Source: Bursaphelenchus xylophilus (Eukaryota > Nematoda > Chromadorea > Rhabditida > Aphelenchoididae). Taken from it: a stretch of DNA of 64,000 nucleotides. Shown piece after piece: positions 1 to 11,628 of this stretch. The notes under the pieces are model-generated. The model was not told the origin of the DNA. It worked only from the letters and a program-made list of their open reading frames with translations, and made no database searches. Both the position numbers and the translations under genes were made by a program. The first letter of the stretch is position 1, and each line of letters opens with the position of its first letter. The stretch covers positions 3,782,001 to 3,846,000 of the forward strand of contig CAJFCV020000002.1 in NCBI GenBank assembly GCA_904066235.2. The letters run 5' to 3'.

Positions 1-1059
1 GCTCAAGTCACCACTCAAAGAACATCCAACTCACTCCAACAAGCCACTTCGACTCTTTCAACAAATGGAACTACATGAACCGCAAAGAACGAGTGAAACT
101 TGTAACGTGCAAGACAACTTACTCAACTACTTGCTAGGCACATGAATTCGTCTATATTTCGTAGAGAACAACCTTGAATTCGAGAGTTCCACACTTGTCC
201 GAGATTTACCGACCGCTCATCAAGTTTGCATTTTTTGACAATACTTTCTTTCTAGGTTTCACAAACAAAAAATGCTCGATCGAATGAAATTCCACCGGTT
301 TCGTTATCACGTTGTTTTTGTTGTGAAATTGGACCATATTCGAATTGTTTTCCCGGAAGTAAATAGATACTTCTTACTTGATTTTTTCAACTCTATATAT
401 CACTGATTCTGCTACAATACGACGGAAAGACTACCACCACAATCTCTTTTTAAGAGATGACGTGTCACCAAGGGATTAATGATGTTCTCCATGATAACCA
501 CATCTGTTCATAGACCACATCATATGAGAAGGAAACGTGTGACAGAGGAACAAAGTTTGTAGCTTCCATCAAGCCTGTTTCATAATTTAGACTATCATTC
601 CGTTCGCTTTTTATGATCGAAAGCCAAAGCCCATTGAATTTGTTTCGTAGCAAAACCAAAGTACAAATTGGACTCGAGACAAAATCAGCTGTTCCGCTTG
701 ACAGATCAAAAGGGATTTGTTTAGATTGGCTTCTGCATAATAATAGAAAATAACTGAATAGTAAAGGGCAGATTATTTTGCAAAAAATAGCTGAACAAAA
801 CAGAACTCAAAATGACAAAGACGCTGAATCAGCAAAAGAACAAGCATTATTAGGTCACCAAACGATATCATGGAAGGCTTATCTAAGGAACTAATCAACA
901 TTAGAATTTATTTCAACTTTTGTGCATCCATCGTCATGGGTAACATGTTTCTATGGAAACGGCAGAAAAATCCATCTCACAAACTTTATAATTATAAATT
1001 TGGCCTAAACGTTTCTTTGTAACACAAATTTATTCTAAAAATTTTGACTATCTAAAAGG
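1..1059. other. gene-free left edge
   Basis: AT-rich sequence with no open frame that joins to plausible splice sites on either strand and no recognisable repeat. It includes the upstream region of the IFT43-like gene that starts at 1060. An exon of a gene beyond the left edge cannot be excluded. Confidence 0.5.
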
Positions 1060-2643
1060 ATGCGACCTTCTTCATCCGCCCGCCAATCCACTGCCTCTGG
1101 CGTTCGACCAAAAAACAGGAAAATGAAGGATCAACCAGCGAGCATTGACTCATCAAGTGCTACGGGTAAAGACGCATTTAATTAGTCAAATTGAAAATAA
1201 ACAAGCTGGTTTTGACCAACTTACATCAGGTCCTCAAGACCAATATAGACCTGATTAATTCTCAATCTCGAAAAGAATTACAAGAGAAAGCAGGGAAGGA
1301 AAGGCAAGAATGGCCTCTAACACTGCTAACAGGGCAACTTTTCGACCGATAACGAACAGTGTTTCGACACAAGAACACAAATTCCATGTTCAACATCAGA
1401 TTAAAAACCCCCATTCAAGATCACGCTTAGATTCCACCTAAACCAACAAAACACTAACTGAAATACTCACCAATTGTACTATATTGCTTCTAGGAGAGGT
1501 AGAGGAGCTCAATTTCCGAATCAAGGACCGCCAGAACCCAGTTGGACCAAAAGGATTCCTAGACACGATCCGAGAGACTGTGGTAACCCGAGGTGCGGAA
1601 AAGACGATAGATGTCAAAGAGACGCTAAAACGACCACTGACAGGTAAAAATATTAGGTTTTCTGCTCATTCATACACACCTTCACAGCAACTATAACGAG
1701 AGAAATTAACCTAAAGTAATATAACGAAATTTTGGCTCTCGGCAATCAGGTTGCAATCATTATTATCAAAATCAGACGAAAGACGCATGAAAAACGAAAC
1801 ACTTTCGTATACGAACTGCAAGACGAAATGCGAAAAGTTGGCAGAGAAATTGGGGAAGAATCAGCGATTTATTTACGTCTCGCAAAGAAATTGTTTTTGG
1901 CATTCTGTTTTAGTAAAAATAATTTTTTTTTGGTAAATTTTTTGAGATCGAAAGTAAGCTTGGCAACCGCAACAATGTTTGTTCAGCTTGCTAGTTATTT
2001 TTTGCACTTTTACGGGGTTTTTATTCTATTTTGAGGCGTGTTATAGTTTATGTTGGTGTATATCTAAATTAATATAATTTTTAGGTCTGTTTCGTCGACG
2101 AGCCCCAGCCGCTCCTCCACCGCCTCCCGGACCTCCTGCCCAGCTCTCAAATCAGCCAAATCAGAATGTCCCATTACAAGAGAGCAACTCAATGGATGCC
2201 GGTATGTGTTTGATTTTCGTTCTTTGATGTTTAGATCTTATCCTTGTTGATCCCGTCGTTTAGAGCCGGACTCTCCGGAACTGCAACGTGGAACGGAGCG
2301 GCAGAATTCGGAGACAATGTCGATGCTTAATTTGAAGGGAATGAATGGGTTAGGGCTGGACATGAGCGATTTTACGGCGGTAGATTTCGGAAAATTCGAA
2401 GATATTGGTGGGTAACTTATCTGATTTCTTGAAATAGATCTTAATATAAAACTTTCATTTTTTTCTTCAGACGTCTCGTTTTTGGCTCGATTAGTTTGTT
2501 TTGAAGTCGATGTGACGGATGATGAGGAGGCTTGGACATGGGATTCACTTTTTGCCTCCGTCTCCACGGAAATTCGAAACGATGCCATAAACAACGACGA
2601 ATCTGATGAAGACGAGACTCCTCCACAGACCTTTGGTCATTAA
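1060..2643 (+). CDS. ift-43: IFT43-like intraflagellar transport protein
   Basis: Five exons (1060-1165, 1494-1643, 2085-2201, 2264-2407, 2471-2643), all joined in phase 1, give 229 residues. IFT43 is a small subunit of the IFT-A complex, which carries cargo back along cilia; in nematodes this means ciliated sensory neurons. The N-terminal half is basic, polar and low in complexity, with a proline-rich run (PPPPPGPP) in exon 3. The C-terminal part has the family-like pattern: an acidic stretch, the segment FEDIDVSFLARLV, then EEAWTWDSLFASVSTEI, corresponding to the WDWDHL..EVSSEL region of vertebrate IFT43. The length is close to the usual 210-230 residues. I made the match by eye from the C-terminal region; the N-terminus shows no clear similarity. 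AATAAA lies at 2675, and the next gene starts only 121 bp after the stop. Confidence 0.75.
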
Positions 2644-2764
2644 GATACTGATTGATCTTCAAATTTATAGTTATAATAAAAATTATTTGTTTTAAGAGCC
2701 TTCCAAATTTCAGTGGTCCATACCAAGTACAATATAGAAAATTTCTGTGATCCCGAACATTTTG

Positions 2765-5087
2765 ATGTTGACTTATAGGATGCCCAGAGGGCTCCAGAAT
2801 CCACGGATTTTTGGGCCGCTGGTTGTTGGCCTGGTGCTGATAACCTACTTGTTTTATTACAATTCTGTGGAGGATAAGGTATTCAAGTTGGATGTTCCCG
2901 ATAGCGAAATTCCTTTGACCGGAGGACCTTCATTGGGTATTAAGGTATGTTTTGGGGTTTTTTGGACATTTTTCTACCGTTTAGGACTAAACTCGATTTT
3001 GCAGAAGCCTCTTATATTGATTTACACCAAAGTTTTTGGGGATGATCCAATAGCTAAGGATTATCTGGGGGGATGTCCTTTGAAATGCCAGTTAACCGCT
3101 GATAAGCGCCTGTTTACTGATGCGCATGCTGTCGTCTTCCATGGGGGAGATTTCAAGGCTCACGATTTGCCAAAGAAGAGAGCGAACCCAACTCAAAAAT
3201 GGGTCTTCTGGAGCATGGAAACCAAAGAAGCAGGGTATCTAAAGCAAAGTCAAGATGGGATTGATGGTAAGACAGATTTTTGATGAGTTGAAAATGGGAG
3301 CTAGAAGTTTTAGAGACATTAGTGAGGTCTGGAAGGAGAATTTATCACGGTTTTAAACTCTAATCATCATTTCGGGCCTTGTTTTAAAAAAAAATACATC
3401 GTTTCAGCCCTCAAACCCGATTGGATTATGGATTATTCAACCGCAGCTCATATTCCTCATTATTATGGTGGATTCTACGTTGATCCGCAGACTGCCCAGG
3501 GAAAGGGTTACCAGCCGGTGGCAAATCTCACGACGGAGGAAATTCTCAAGGATAAGCAGTTTCGAGGAGCAATCGGATTCATATCAAATTGCGGTAGCAA
3601 GGAGAGATTAAAGGCCGCAAAAGCGATGTCAAAGTAAGGGGAAAATGGCTAGATATTGATTCCAAGGGGACAGTGGATCATCGCAGAGCTTTAGAAAAAC
3701 ATTTCCGCTAGAAATTCCACCATGAAGGAACGTCGTCAAGTGGGAAAAAGACAAGTGGGGAAACTGAAAAGTATTATTTTTCTTCGATGTAAGTGTCGAA
3801 ATCAGGAGTTTTGATGGCGCTGATTGTGAAAATATCATTCATTTTTTTGATCGTTACTTTTTTTCTTAAGCAGTACTGGAAAGTAGTCATTTTTTGATTT
3901 TTTTCACAAATGTGGATTTAGAGGTTTTGATTGCAAATCAAAAAAATAAATCAGATTTTCGGAATCAGCACTATCGAAAACCCCTAGATCAATCATTATG
4001 AAAAAAGTTCAAAAAATTACTGCTTTACAGTACTGCTTAAGAAAAAATGTAACAATAAAAAAACTTAATGTCATTTTTGAAATCAGCGCCATCGATTATC
4101 CTAATTTCGACACTTACATCGCAGAAAAATAATACTTTTCAGTTTTTCCAATCGTCGCCCCCGTACATGATCGACTATTTTTTATATTATTCTCGATCTG
4201 GAACCAAAAAAACTCTAAAAATATCAAAATCACATGATATTTGCGCGTTTTTAGGTATATGCGGGTCGACATTGGCGGAAAATGCGCCCTAGACTCGTCC
4301 AAGAAGGAGTTGTGCCCAAGGAACACGGATTGCACACCAATAATCAATTGGAATTACTTCTATTTGGCCTTGGAAAACATGAACTGCGTGGATTATGTGT
4401 CGGAAAAGTTTACCGAGCGCCTACATCTGCCTGTAATCCCGGTTGTGGTCAGTAAGCGGAATTATGAACAGTAAGTCGCTCCAAGTCACTATAGTTTTTA
4501 CACTTGGGTTCCAGCCGGTTCCCAAAAGAAGCCTATATTGCCATGGATGATTACAAATCTGCCAAAGAACTGACAGACTACTTGAATCACCTTATGAAAC
4601 ATCCGAGCGAGTATGTGAAGCTGTTCGAATGGAGAAAACATTGGGCGAGGGCACCATGGAACGGTGACGGTTATAGAAATGGTAAGTTCGACTAAAAATT
4701 GTATAAGTATTGCGGTAAATTGATGTAATATGGCATATATTACGAAATGCTTTCCTATCCTACTGCATTTTCTAAGAAAATTGTCGGCGGAGACATGTTA
4801 TACGATGAAACATCCCCAAACATGTTTCATCGTATAAAATGGCTTCTACCGTAATCTAGGTCGGGAAATGTTGACGTATCGATTTTAATAAGTCTGTTTG
4901 ACAATATTATTTTTTAAAATACGTAAATTGAATAATTTCGGATATTGTTTTAGGCGTGTGTGCCCTCTGCGAAAAACTGATGGAAGAAGGAAACAAACCA
5001 ACTGAAGCTATCCCAAATATCAACAAATGGCGTCAAGATCACGCCCCTTGCGTCGACAAAGTCTTGCCGGACTCATGGTTCCAATAG
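2765..5087 (+). CDS. alpha-1,3-fucosyltransferase (GT10 family)
   Basis: Exons 2765-2944 (start possibly the in-frame ATG at 2780), 3005-3266, 3408-3633, 4255-4470, 4515-4681 and 4954-5087 give 389 residues from the second ATG. It is a type II Golgi membrane protein: a short basic N-terminus, one hydrophobic segment (FGPLVVGLVLITYLFYY), then a lumenal catalytic domain. Family features include VFWSMET near the middle, the Cys-rich segment around GGKCALDSSKK, and the donor-binding block YIAMDDYKSAKELTDYL followed by the FEWRKHW region. Such enzymes transfer fucose from GDP-fucose to N-acetylglucosamine on N-glycans. Conserved cysteines near the C-terminus (CALCEKL, APCVDKV) fit the disulfide pattern of the family. 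Intron 3 carries a foldback repeat. The gene converges on the DEP-domain gene 173 bp downstream. Which fut paralogue it is cannot be decided. Confidence 0.92.
3720..4170. repeat. foldback repeat in fucosyltransferase intron 3
   Basis: About 3745-3890 is an imperfect reverse complement of about 4020-4150. Matching pieces include TTCTTAAGCAGTACTG against CAGTACTGCTTAAGAA, and ATGTAAGTGTCGAAAT against ATTTCGACACTTACAT. It resembles a decayed small foldback transposon. Confidence 0.75.
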
Positions 5088-5260
5088 TTTTTGCATAATT
5101 TACATATCTTCATACACATTTACAACTAAAAGCTAATACGGGTAATAAATCACCGAGCTTCGTATAATGCAGTTTATGCTCTCCTGGGGTACTAACCACC
5201 TCCTTTACAACATAATTTTTACATGGCACTTATGCAATCATCTTTGAGATCCGGTTTAAA

Positions 5261-6802
5261 TTAATTTCCACCCAAAAAGTCCTTGATCCGATGTAATAAT
5301 GGAGTCGGTGGGGCTGTATACGAGTTCTCCGGGTATCGGTCCGCGAAGATCTTGGGGTAGTTGTGCTTGAACTGAAAGGGAATTGGGTAATTCGTCGAAA
5401 ATTTTCGAATCATCGAAAATTTTTATATTATAGTAGGTCTAAAGGTAAAAAATTGCCAAAAAAGTAAAAATCTCACCTCCATCAGCCGTTTATGCCGTTC
5501 TAGATCGCTCAAGTTAGCATCAGCGATGATTCCATCTAATAATCCGGTGAGCTGAACATCCAAAAATTTCCTTCTTGACTCCAAATCATCGTTGTTGAAG
5601 TCGATGACTCTGGCGAATCTTTTATCATTCGGAATTGGGATCGGGGGAGATTCTTGATCATATGTGGGCCTGATCGGAGTCTGCTGGACACTTGGAGTGA
5701 AGACTTGAGAGGAATTGAACGAGAAATTCTGCGAAGTTTTAGAGTGGAAGCTGAAAAATCGACATTATCCTTGATAAAACCTAATTTTTTTGTGAATTTT
5801 AGTGTCAACAGCAAGAAAAGTGAGCAGTATTAGTCGTGAAAATGTTTTTCGCAAAGCAAACAGGCACAAGAACGCTAGAATACGACAAAGTGCAGACGCA
5901 GTCACACTAAATTCTCTATGCGTGCCTCCTGAATCGATGCTTAAAGCTGCCTGACTTTGTCAGCTTGACCGGCCGACTGTAGTCGCGGGTGGTCACTGGA
6001 GTCTGTCGGTCCTTGTCGTTGAGCGAAGCGGAACGGCGGATCTTGGCGGGAGGTCCGCTGAGGTTATACTTGGAGATGGTGAGATCTGTTAGCCGATATA
6101 ATGTCGCGTCGTCCTTGAACTCGCTTCCACCAGCTACATCTTCGATGATACGATCTTCAAGGAATTTTTGAAGAACTCGGACTCCATTCGTCCTGAAAAA
6201 CACGAAATTTGGGAAAAACGGAAAATTTTTATGTTGTACTAGTCAACAGGATCGGTTTTATTCTGAGGCTGGTGTGATTACACCCAAAAAAAAACTTTGG
6301 AGAACCCCTAAAATCCAAATAGACACAATAATGAAAGCATAAACTTACCGTTCACACTTCCTGTCAGTGAAAATTCGAGGAAGAATATTCGTCAAGACAT
6401 CCGCTGCAACTTGCCCCGTAAATGCATCTGTATGCGTTCGAAAGAACCTCCGATAGTCTTCTCGAGGCACTTCATCGATGAAGGTGGCTATTAGATCTGT
6501 CCACTAAAAAGAAAAAACAAAATTGCCATCAAATTCGATGTTATCCCACCCAGCTAGCCGGGAGTTTAATCATAGCCCCGCCGCCGGGTCTAAACTCAGC
6601 AAATCAAAGTAAAACTTACTTTCCGAGTGGCTTCGAACTTATTCCGACCTGCGGTATTCGGCCCCGAGTCGTCTGATCGCTTGAATGTGGAGGAACATTG
6701 TGATTGAGTTAATGAGGCGGATAAAATAGGTATATTCTCTGAATTCGAGGAGCAACGACGCATTCTGTTCGTGCTTGGAGCATCTACTTCCGTCTTGAAC
6801 AT
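5261..6802 (-). CDS. DEP-domain protein, DEPDC1/LET-99-like
   Basis: Minus-strand exons 6802-6620, 6503-6349, 6192-5956, 5750-5477 and 5371-5261 join in frame to 319 residues. After a Ser-rich 61-residue leader comes a DEP domain at about residues 62-150: WTDLIATF, then FFRTHTDAFTGQVAADVL, then TNGVRVLQKFLEDRIIEDV and the terminal YRLT strand. This order and wording fits the DEP domain of vertebrate DEPDC1 and nematode LET-99, which acts at the cortex in spindle positioning. The rest is polar and rich in Ser/Pro, ending in a short helical segment (RRKFLDVQLTGLLDGIIADA). It is much shorter than LET-99, so it may be a paralogue. The donor at exon 3 (GTCAGG) is weak; without that splice the protein would end at about residue 210. 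Confidence 0.75.
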
Positions 6803-7362
6803 TTACGTCGCGCAAAAAAACCGGAAAATGTCGAAAATTTATTCGAATTCTCGTTTTCGTACAGCTTTGTTTTCGTGTTGGGAGAGAGGCAAATCTTGGC
6901 GTAATGTTTCAAGTCGGATTTTCCGAAATCCGGGTTGGATTTTCACGTTGAAATTGACGTTTGAGAGCTTGGTAAGGTCTATTTACGCACTCAGCATGTT
7001 GAAGTCCTCCGAAAATCCGCCAAAAATTTGAAAATTGATCTTAATTTAGGTAAAGCATTTTGAATTTTAGACCTCTTTATGTTTGTTTGGCTGTTGATCT
7101 TATCTTTTTTGCTTTACCAAGACGGACTATCATTTTTAGATCTTCTTTTCTTTTTGATTTTTGTTTGTCAGCTGCTTCAAAATTTATTTTTTTATCTAAA
7201 TACCACAAATGATAAAATAATATCGACACCTCTTCTTTTTATGCGGCTCATTTCCTTTTCTCCTTTTGAATCTCATTGTTTAACACTTACGTGTACTAAA
7301 CCTCCTCCTCTTCATTGATATGGACTCATTTTGCATTTTATTTTAGCGGAATTGGGTGGGAA
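6803..7362. promoter_or_regulatory. shared upstream region of two divergent genes
   Basis: The 560 bp between the start of the DEP-domain gene (minus) and the UBE2J1-like gene (plus) must contain both promoters. A TTTTAG acceptor-like site ends at 7346, 17 bp before the ATG at 7363, fitting trans-splicing or a 5' UTR intron. I see no repeat and no convincing further exon. Confidence 0.45.
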
Positions 7363-8385
7363 ATGAGCTCGGCTCCATCAACAAGATCTGCTGGTAAGTT
7401 GTTGCTATCTTTAACCGTTACGACTTCTTTAGGAGTTAAAAGACTGCTTCAAGAAGCCAAGGAACTGCATAAGCCGACGTATTTGTTCTACGCTCGTCCA
7501 CTGGAAGATAATTTGTTTGAATGGCACTTTACTTTCCGAGGTCCTCCTGATACCGATTTTGAAGGCGGAATCTACCATGGCCGTATCATTTTGCCCAACG
7601 AGTATCCCATGAAGCCTCCGAATCTGGTGCTGCTAACAGTGAGTCGTTTGCGTTTTATTGCTTTTTCAAATTTTAGAAAATGCTGGATGTCAGGGGTAAT
7701 ATAAGTTAATTTCAGCCGAATGGTCGATTTGAAACCAACACCAAGATTTGTCTCAGCATATCCGGATACCATCCAGAGACTTGGTTACCTTCTTGGTCGA
7801 TTCGGACCGCAATCTTGGCGCTGATCGGCTTTTTTCCAACAGAGGGAGGGGGAGCTCTCGGCTCGATCGAATGCTCATCCGAAGTCAGAAAACGACTGGC
7901 TAAACAGTAAGTGGCTGATGAATTATGTCTCTGTTCATGTTTAGAGAGCGCAAGTAACTGATCTTGATTGGAATTTGACCATCGAAACATTATTTTTATC
8001 AAGTACAATATACATTTTTAGATCAGTTGAGTCACATTGCGATGTCTGCGGCTGCTCGTTGAAGGATATGCTTCTCCCCACCGATGAGGTCGATTCCGCA
8101 GCTGGCCCGGCTTCTCCAAGTTCAGAGGACAGCAAACCAACTCCATCTTCCACCGAGTCGACTTCAGAAGCCCAGCCATCGGAATCCCCTCGGCAACCTT
8201 CAGAAAGCGTCCCCAACACTCCGATTACTCGTCAACCGACGTCAGCGGCTAATACTCCGGCTGGTAGCGTCCAAAATTCACGACCAAGGCCTCATTCTTC
8301 GATTCCTTTGAGTCTTTTTGCCTTTGGAATTTGCGTCTCTTTCGCTGCCTTTGTTGGCCTACTGGCTCGTCGATTAACTTTCTAA
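7363..8385 (+). CDS. UBE2J1: UBE2J1-like ER ubiquitin-conjugating enzyme (UBC6 family)
   Basis: Exons 7363-7393, 7433-7638, 7716-7906 and 8022-8385 give 263 residues. Tail-anchored Ubc6-type E2 enzymes receive ubiquitin from E1 on a cysteine and pass it to ER-membrane ligases in ER-associated degradation. The UBC fold is complete: RLLQEAKEL, FEWHFTFRGPPDTDFEGGIY, YPMKPPNLVLLT. The family-specific PNGRFETNTKICLSISGYH replaces the usual HPN block and puts the catalytic Cys at residue 91, the same number as in human UBE2J1. SWSIRTAILALIGFFPT follows. After a Ser/Pro-rich linker the protein ends in one hydrophobic helix (LSLFAFGICVSFAAFVGLLA) and RRLTF, a C-terminal anchor. AATAAA lies at 8439. 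A kinase gene begins 208 bp downstream. Confidence 0.95.
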
Positions 8386-8593
8386 TCAAGTTAGTTCAGT
8401 TCCTTTATACTGGTGTGTACAGAAAATTAATTTTTGCTAATAAATTTTTATCTGAAAATTTATATATGTTGTTTTAGACTCAAAAAGTGCAAATTTTGAA
8501 GAAGTTTGCATAAAAACAAAGGTGTTTTTTGGGGAATCGGGGCTTGTTGACTTTTATTTTTCATTTTCTCCCAGCGCGCGGTCGGCCATCGAA

Positions 8594-11018
8594 ATGGTTG
8601 TGGTCCAATTCGAAGAAGGCGATATAATCAACAATAAAATCACTGTTGTGGAAAAACTTGGAGAAGGTGAGGCAGAATGTCAGATTGGTCATGTTTACCA
8701 TCTGACCGGTAAACATGACAAACTGACCGGTGAAATTAGGGACGAAGTTTTAAAAAATGTCGGTTAGTCATCGCATTTTTGAAAATGCCCGGTCAGATTG
8801 GGCATCATGACCAATCTGACCGGTCAGGTTGGTCATTATGACGGGTCAAATTCGGAGTAAAAAATGAAAAAAATTAGCGTTTTGTGAATTTTTTGAACCT
8901 GGCCGGTCAGATTGGGAAAAATGACCAATCTGACCGGTCAGATCCTTCATCTTTCCTTCCAACTTCTAAAATAAAATTTTCATACCAAATTTATCGAAAC
9001 TCCCAAAAAAAATTAATCTTTTCAGGAGGCTTCGGTGCCGTCTACAAAGTCACCCTGGAAGGGCATGCAAATCAAGTTTTTGCGATGAAAAGCGAGCAAC
9101 GCAACGCCGGCGGTGTCCTCAAAATGGAAGTGATGATCCTGCGGAAGTTGGAGGAGAAACGCGGCACCCACTTTTGCCGTTGCGTCGAGGCCGGCTGCGC
9201 TGGAAACATGTTGTACTTGGTGATGACGATGCTGGGCAAGAGCTTGAGCGACATTCGAATGAGTCTGCCCGGAACCAAACTGTCCATGGGATGTGCGTTG
9301 GGGGTGGGGAAACAGTGTGTGGAGGCGATTCGGGAACTGCACGGTATCGGGTATCTTCATAGGTAAGTTATTTTTTGGAATTTTGAGACTTCAATTTTTT
9401 TAATACAGTAATTTTTAGGTAAAAAATCAGTAAAAATGGTTTTTTTTTTGATTTTTGAGTTGAAAAATTTGGGATTTTTTAGAAATGAGATGAAAAAAAT
9501 TGAAAATTTTACTAATTTTTTGATCTAAAAATATTGATTGCTTCTGCATATTGTTAAGCTAGAACCTTTGTATACGCTTTACATACATTTTATTCTAAAT
9601 TTATACCAAGTTTCATCAAAATCGACCAATTTTTGGTCGACCAAAAAATTTTGACCGTGGTCTCCCCTGTCCATTTTTTGAGTCAAATCCCAATTTTTTC
9701 TGACACTGTAAATGAATTTCAGAGACCTCAAGCCTTCCAATTTTGCCTGTGGCGCTGAGAAAAACTCGCGAAAAATCTTCTTGTTCGACTTTGGCTTGGC
9801 TCGAAGGTATCTGGCCGCAGGCGGAAAAATGCGACAACCCCGGCTGTATCCCGGGTTCCGCGGAACCGCCCGTTACGCGCCATTGTCCTGTCATGTTCAG
9901 CGTGAGCAGTCGAGGAAGTGCGATCTGGAGTCCTGGCTGTATCAGCAAGTGGAACTGACCCGAGGCGGGCTGCCTTGGAGGTCCTTTGAAGTAACCGAAA
10001 TGATCGGAATGTACAAGGAAAGATGCCGATTTGGTGTGGGCCTGAAGGAATTTTTGGGCGGATGTCCGAGAGAGTATGTGGAAGTGCTCCGATATATCGA
10101 TAGATTGAGGTGAGAAATTCGGGTTTGGTTTTTCAAGAAAAAAAATGTAGAATTGGCATTTTCATAAAGTGCATGGACACTTTTTCGCTTTTGTACAGTG
10201 CATCTTGAACTTTTTTCACGCTTGTCGCTAACGCACAGTGCATTCTTCTCTTTTTCGCACAGTGCAAACCTCAAAAAAAGCCATTTGCACTGTGCAAATT
10301 TCTGGCGACGTCGCGTTGACGTTGTTGAAGCTTTCTTATGTCGCAGCGATAATTCGAGGCACAGTGCAAGCCAAAACAACGCACAGTGCATGTTGAACTC
10401 TTTCCCACGCTTATCGCTAACGCACAGTGAATTTTTCTCTTTTCGCACAGTGCAAAACTAAAAAAAAACCGTTCGCAGCACTGTGCAAATTTTTGGTGCT
10501 GCCGCGGCGACTTTGTTCAAACTTGTTTATGTCGCTGCAATATTTCGATGCACAGTGGGAAAACCAAAAAAAGTGAATGCACGGTGCAAAATGCGGTTTT
10601 TTGTGCACGGTGCGGGCCGTGACAAATGTCCATGCATTTTATGAAAATACTGATAGATACTTTGTAACCAATACGTGTATTAATTATAACAAGTATGCAA
10701 AAGTTGAAAGAAATTTAAGTCCTGATTTAGGACACCTGTAAAATTTAGAATTAAATATATTTTTTTGTTCTCAGATACCATGACGCGCCGAATTACAAGT
10801 ATCTGATTGCGTGCATGGATCGAGCGATGAAATCGATAGGTTTGAGCGAATTCCCATATGATTGGGAGGAGAGCAGCCCACTGTATTCGGCTCATCTCGC
10901 TGGACTTGATGCCATGGCCGAGGAAGAGAGAAAAAGACTGGAAAGACAAGAGAGAAAAGCCGCCAGAAATCGAACACAAACCACCGCCAAGACTGTCAGC
11001 TTGTTTCATGAGACTTGA
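8594..11018 (+). CDS. CK1/TTBK-like protein kinase
   Basis: Exons 8594-8666, 9026-9362, 9723-10109 and 10775-11018 give 346 residues. The kinase elements are present in order: glycine loop GEGGFGAVYKV (residues 23-33), Lys46 in FAMKSE, catalytic loop HRDLKPSNF (136-144), DFG at 159-161, then FRGTARYAPL and EQSRKCDLESWLYQQVEL, typical of casein kinase 1 and tau-tubulin kinase relatives and of the large nematode CK1 expansion. It therefore looks catalytically competent. A short charged C-terminal tail (EEERKRLERQERKAARN) follows. Intron 1 has clustered GACCGGTCAGATTGG repeats; intron 3 carries a palindromic element. An acceptor-like CTCCCAG ends at 8574, 20 bp before the ATG. Substrate unknown. 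Confidence 0.93.
8690..8945. repeat. clustered inverted GACCGGTCAGATTGG repeats
   Basis: At least six short copies, in both orientations, of a motif around TGACCAATCTGACCGGTCAG lie in kinase intron 1. Neighbouring copies form short perfect hairpins, for example around 8810-8830 and 8905-8942. Confidence 0.8.
10158..10649. mobile_element. GCACTGTGC-rich TIR element in kinase intron 3
   Basis: Terminal inverted repeats ATTTTCATAAAGTGCATGGA (left) and its complement (right) bound 492 bp. The interior repeats CGCACAGTGCA-type motifs in both orientations. No open frame looks like a transposase, so it is non-autonomous. Confidence 0.8.
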
Positions 11019-11628
11019 GGAGGAAAAATCCACCGATTGATGCCAGTTTGATTGAGTTATGACAATAAATATTGCAGTAGACCTCGGTTGATGTTGAACT
11101 TGAAATTTTATGATATTCTTGTTGTAAAAAAGTCTGATTTGCTCGTAAAATCCCCTAAGGAGCTGGAAATTAATTTTTCAAACACTGATTTCCCCGCAAA
11201 ATTGGCAACGGAATGCCAAAAATTGCGCACAAATTTCAGTTCAAACTATATTTTTTTATTTTTTTCGATCGAAAAATTCTGCCCTCCCTAAATTCCTTGT
11301 TTCGTAAGATTTTCTGTCATGCCGAGAGGAAGTATGTTTGCATTGCTCTTGATCTCCGCCATTGCCGACTCGTGAAATTATGTTATCTTAGACTGGACCT
11401 ATCTGTAACAAAACTTCCTCATAACGAATGATTTTATGCTGCGAACATCTCTTTTTGGCTATAACAGACTTTTTTTAACAACTTACTACTTGTGTTAAAA
11501 ATCATTTTCGCTTATTGTCGATTCTTTTTTATTGAAATTATATTGTTTTAGCTATTGCCCTTCAAAAAATAAAAATTTCCTTCATTTTCAGTTGATTCTC
11601 CCTGAATAAATCGGTCCAACCTTTCAAA

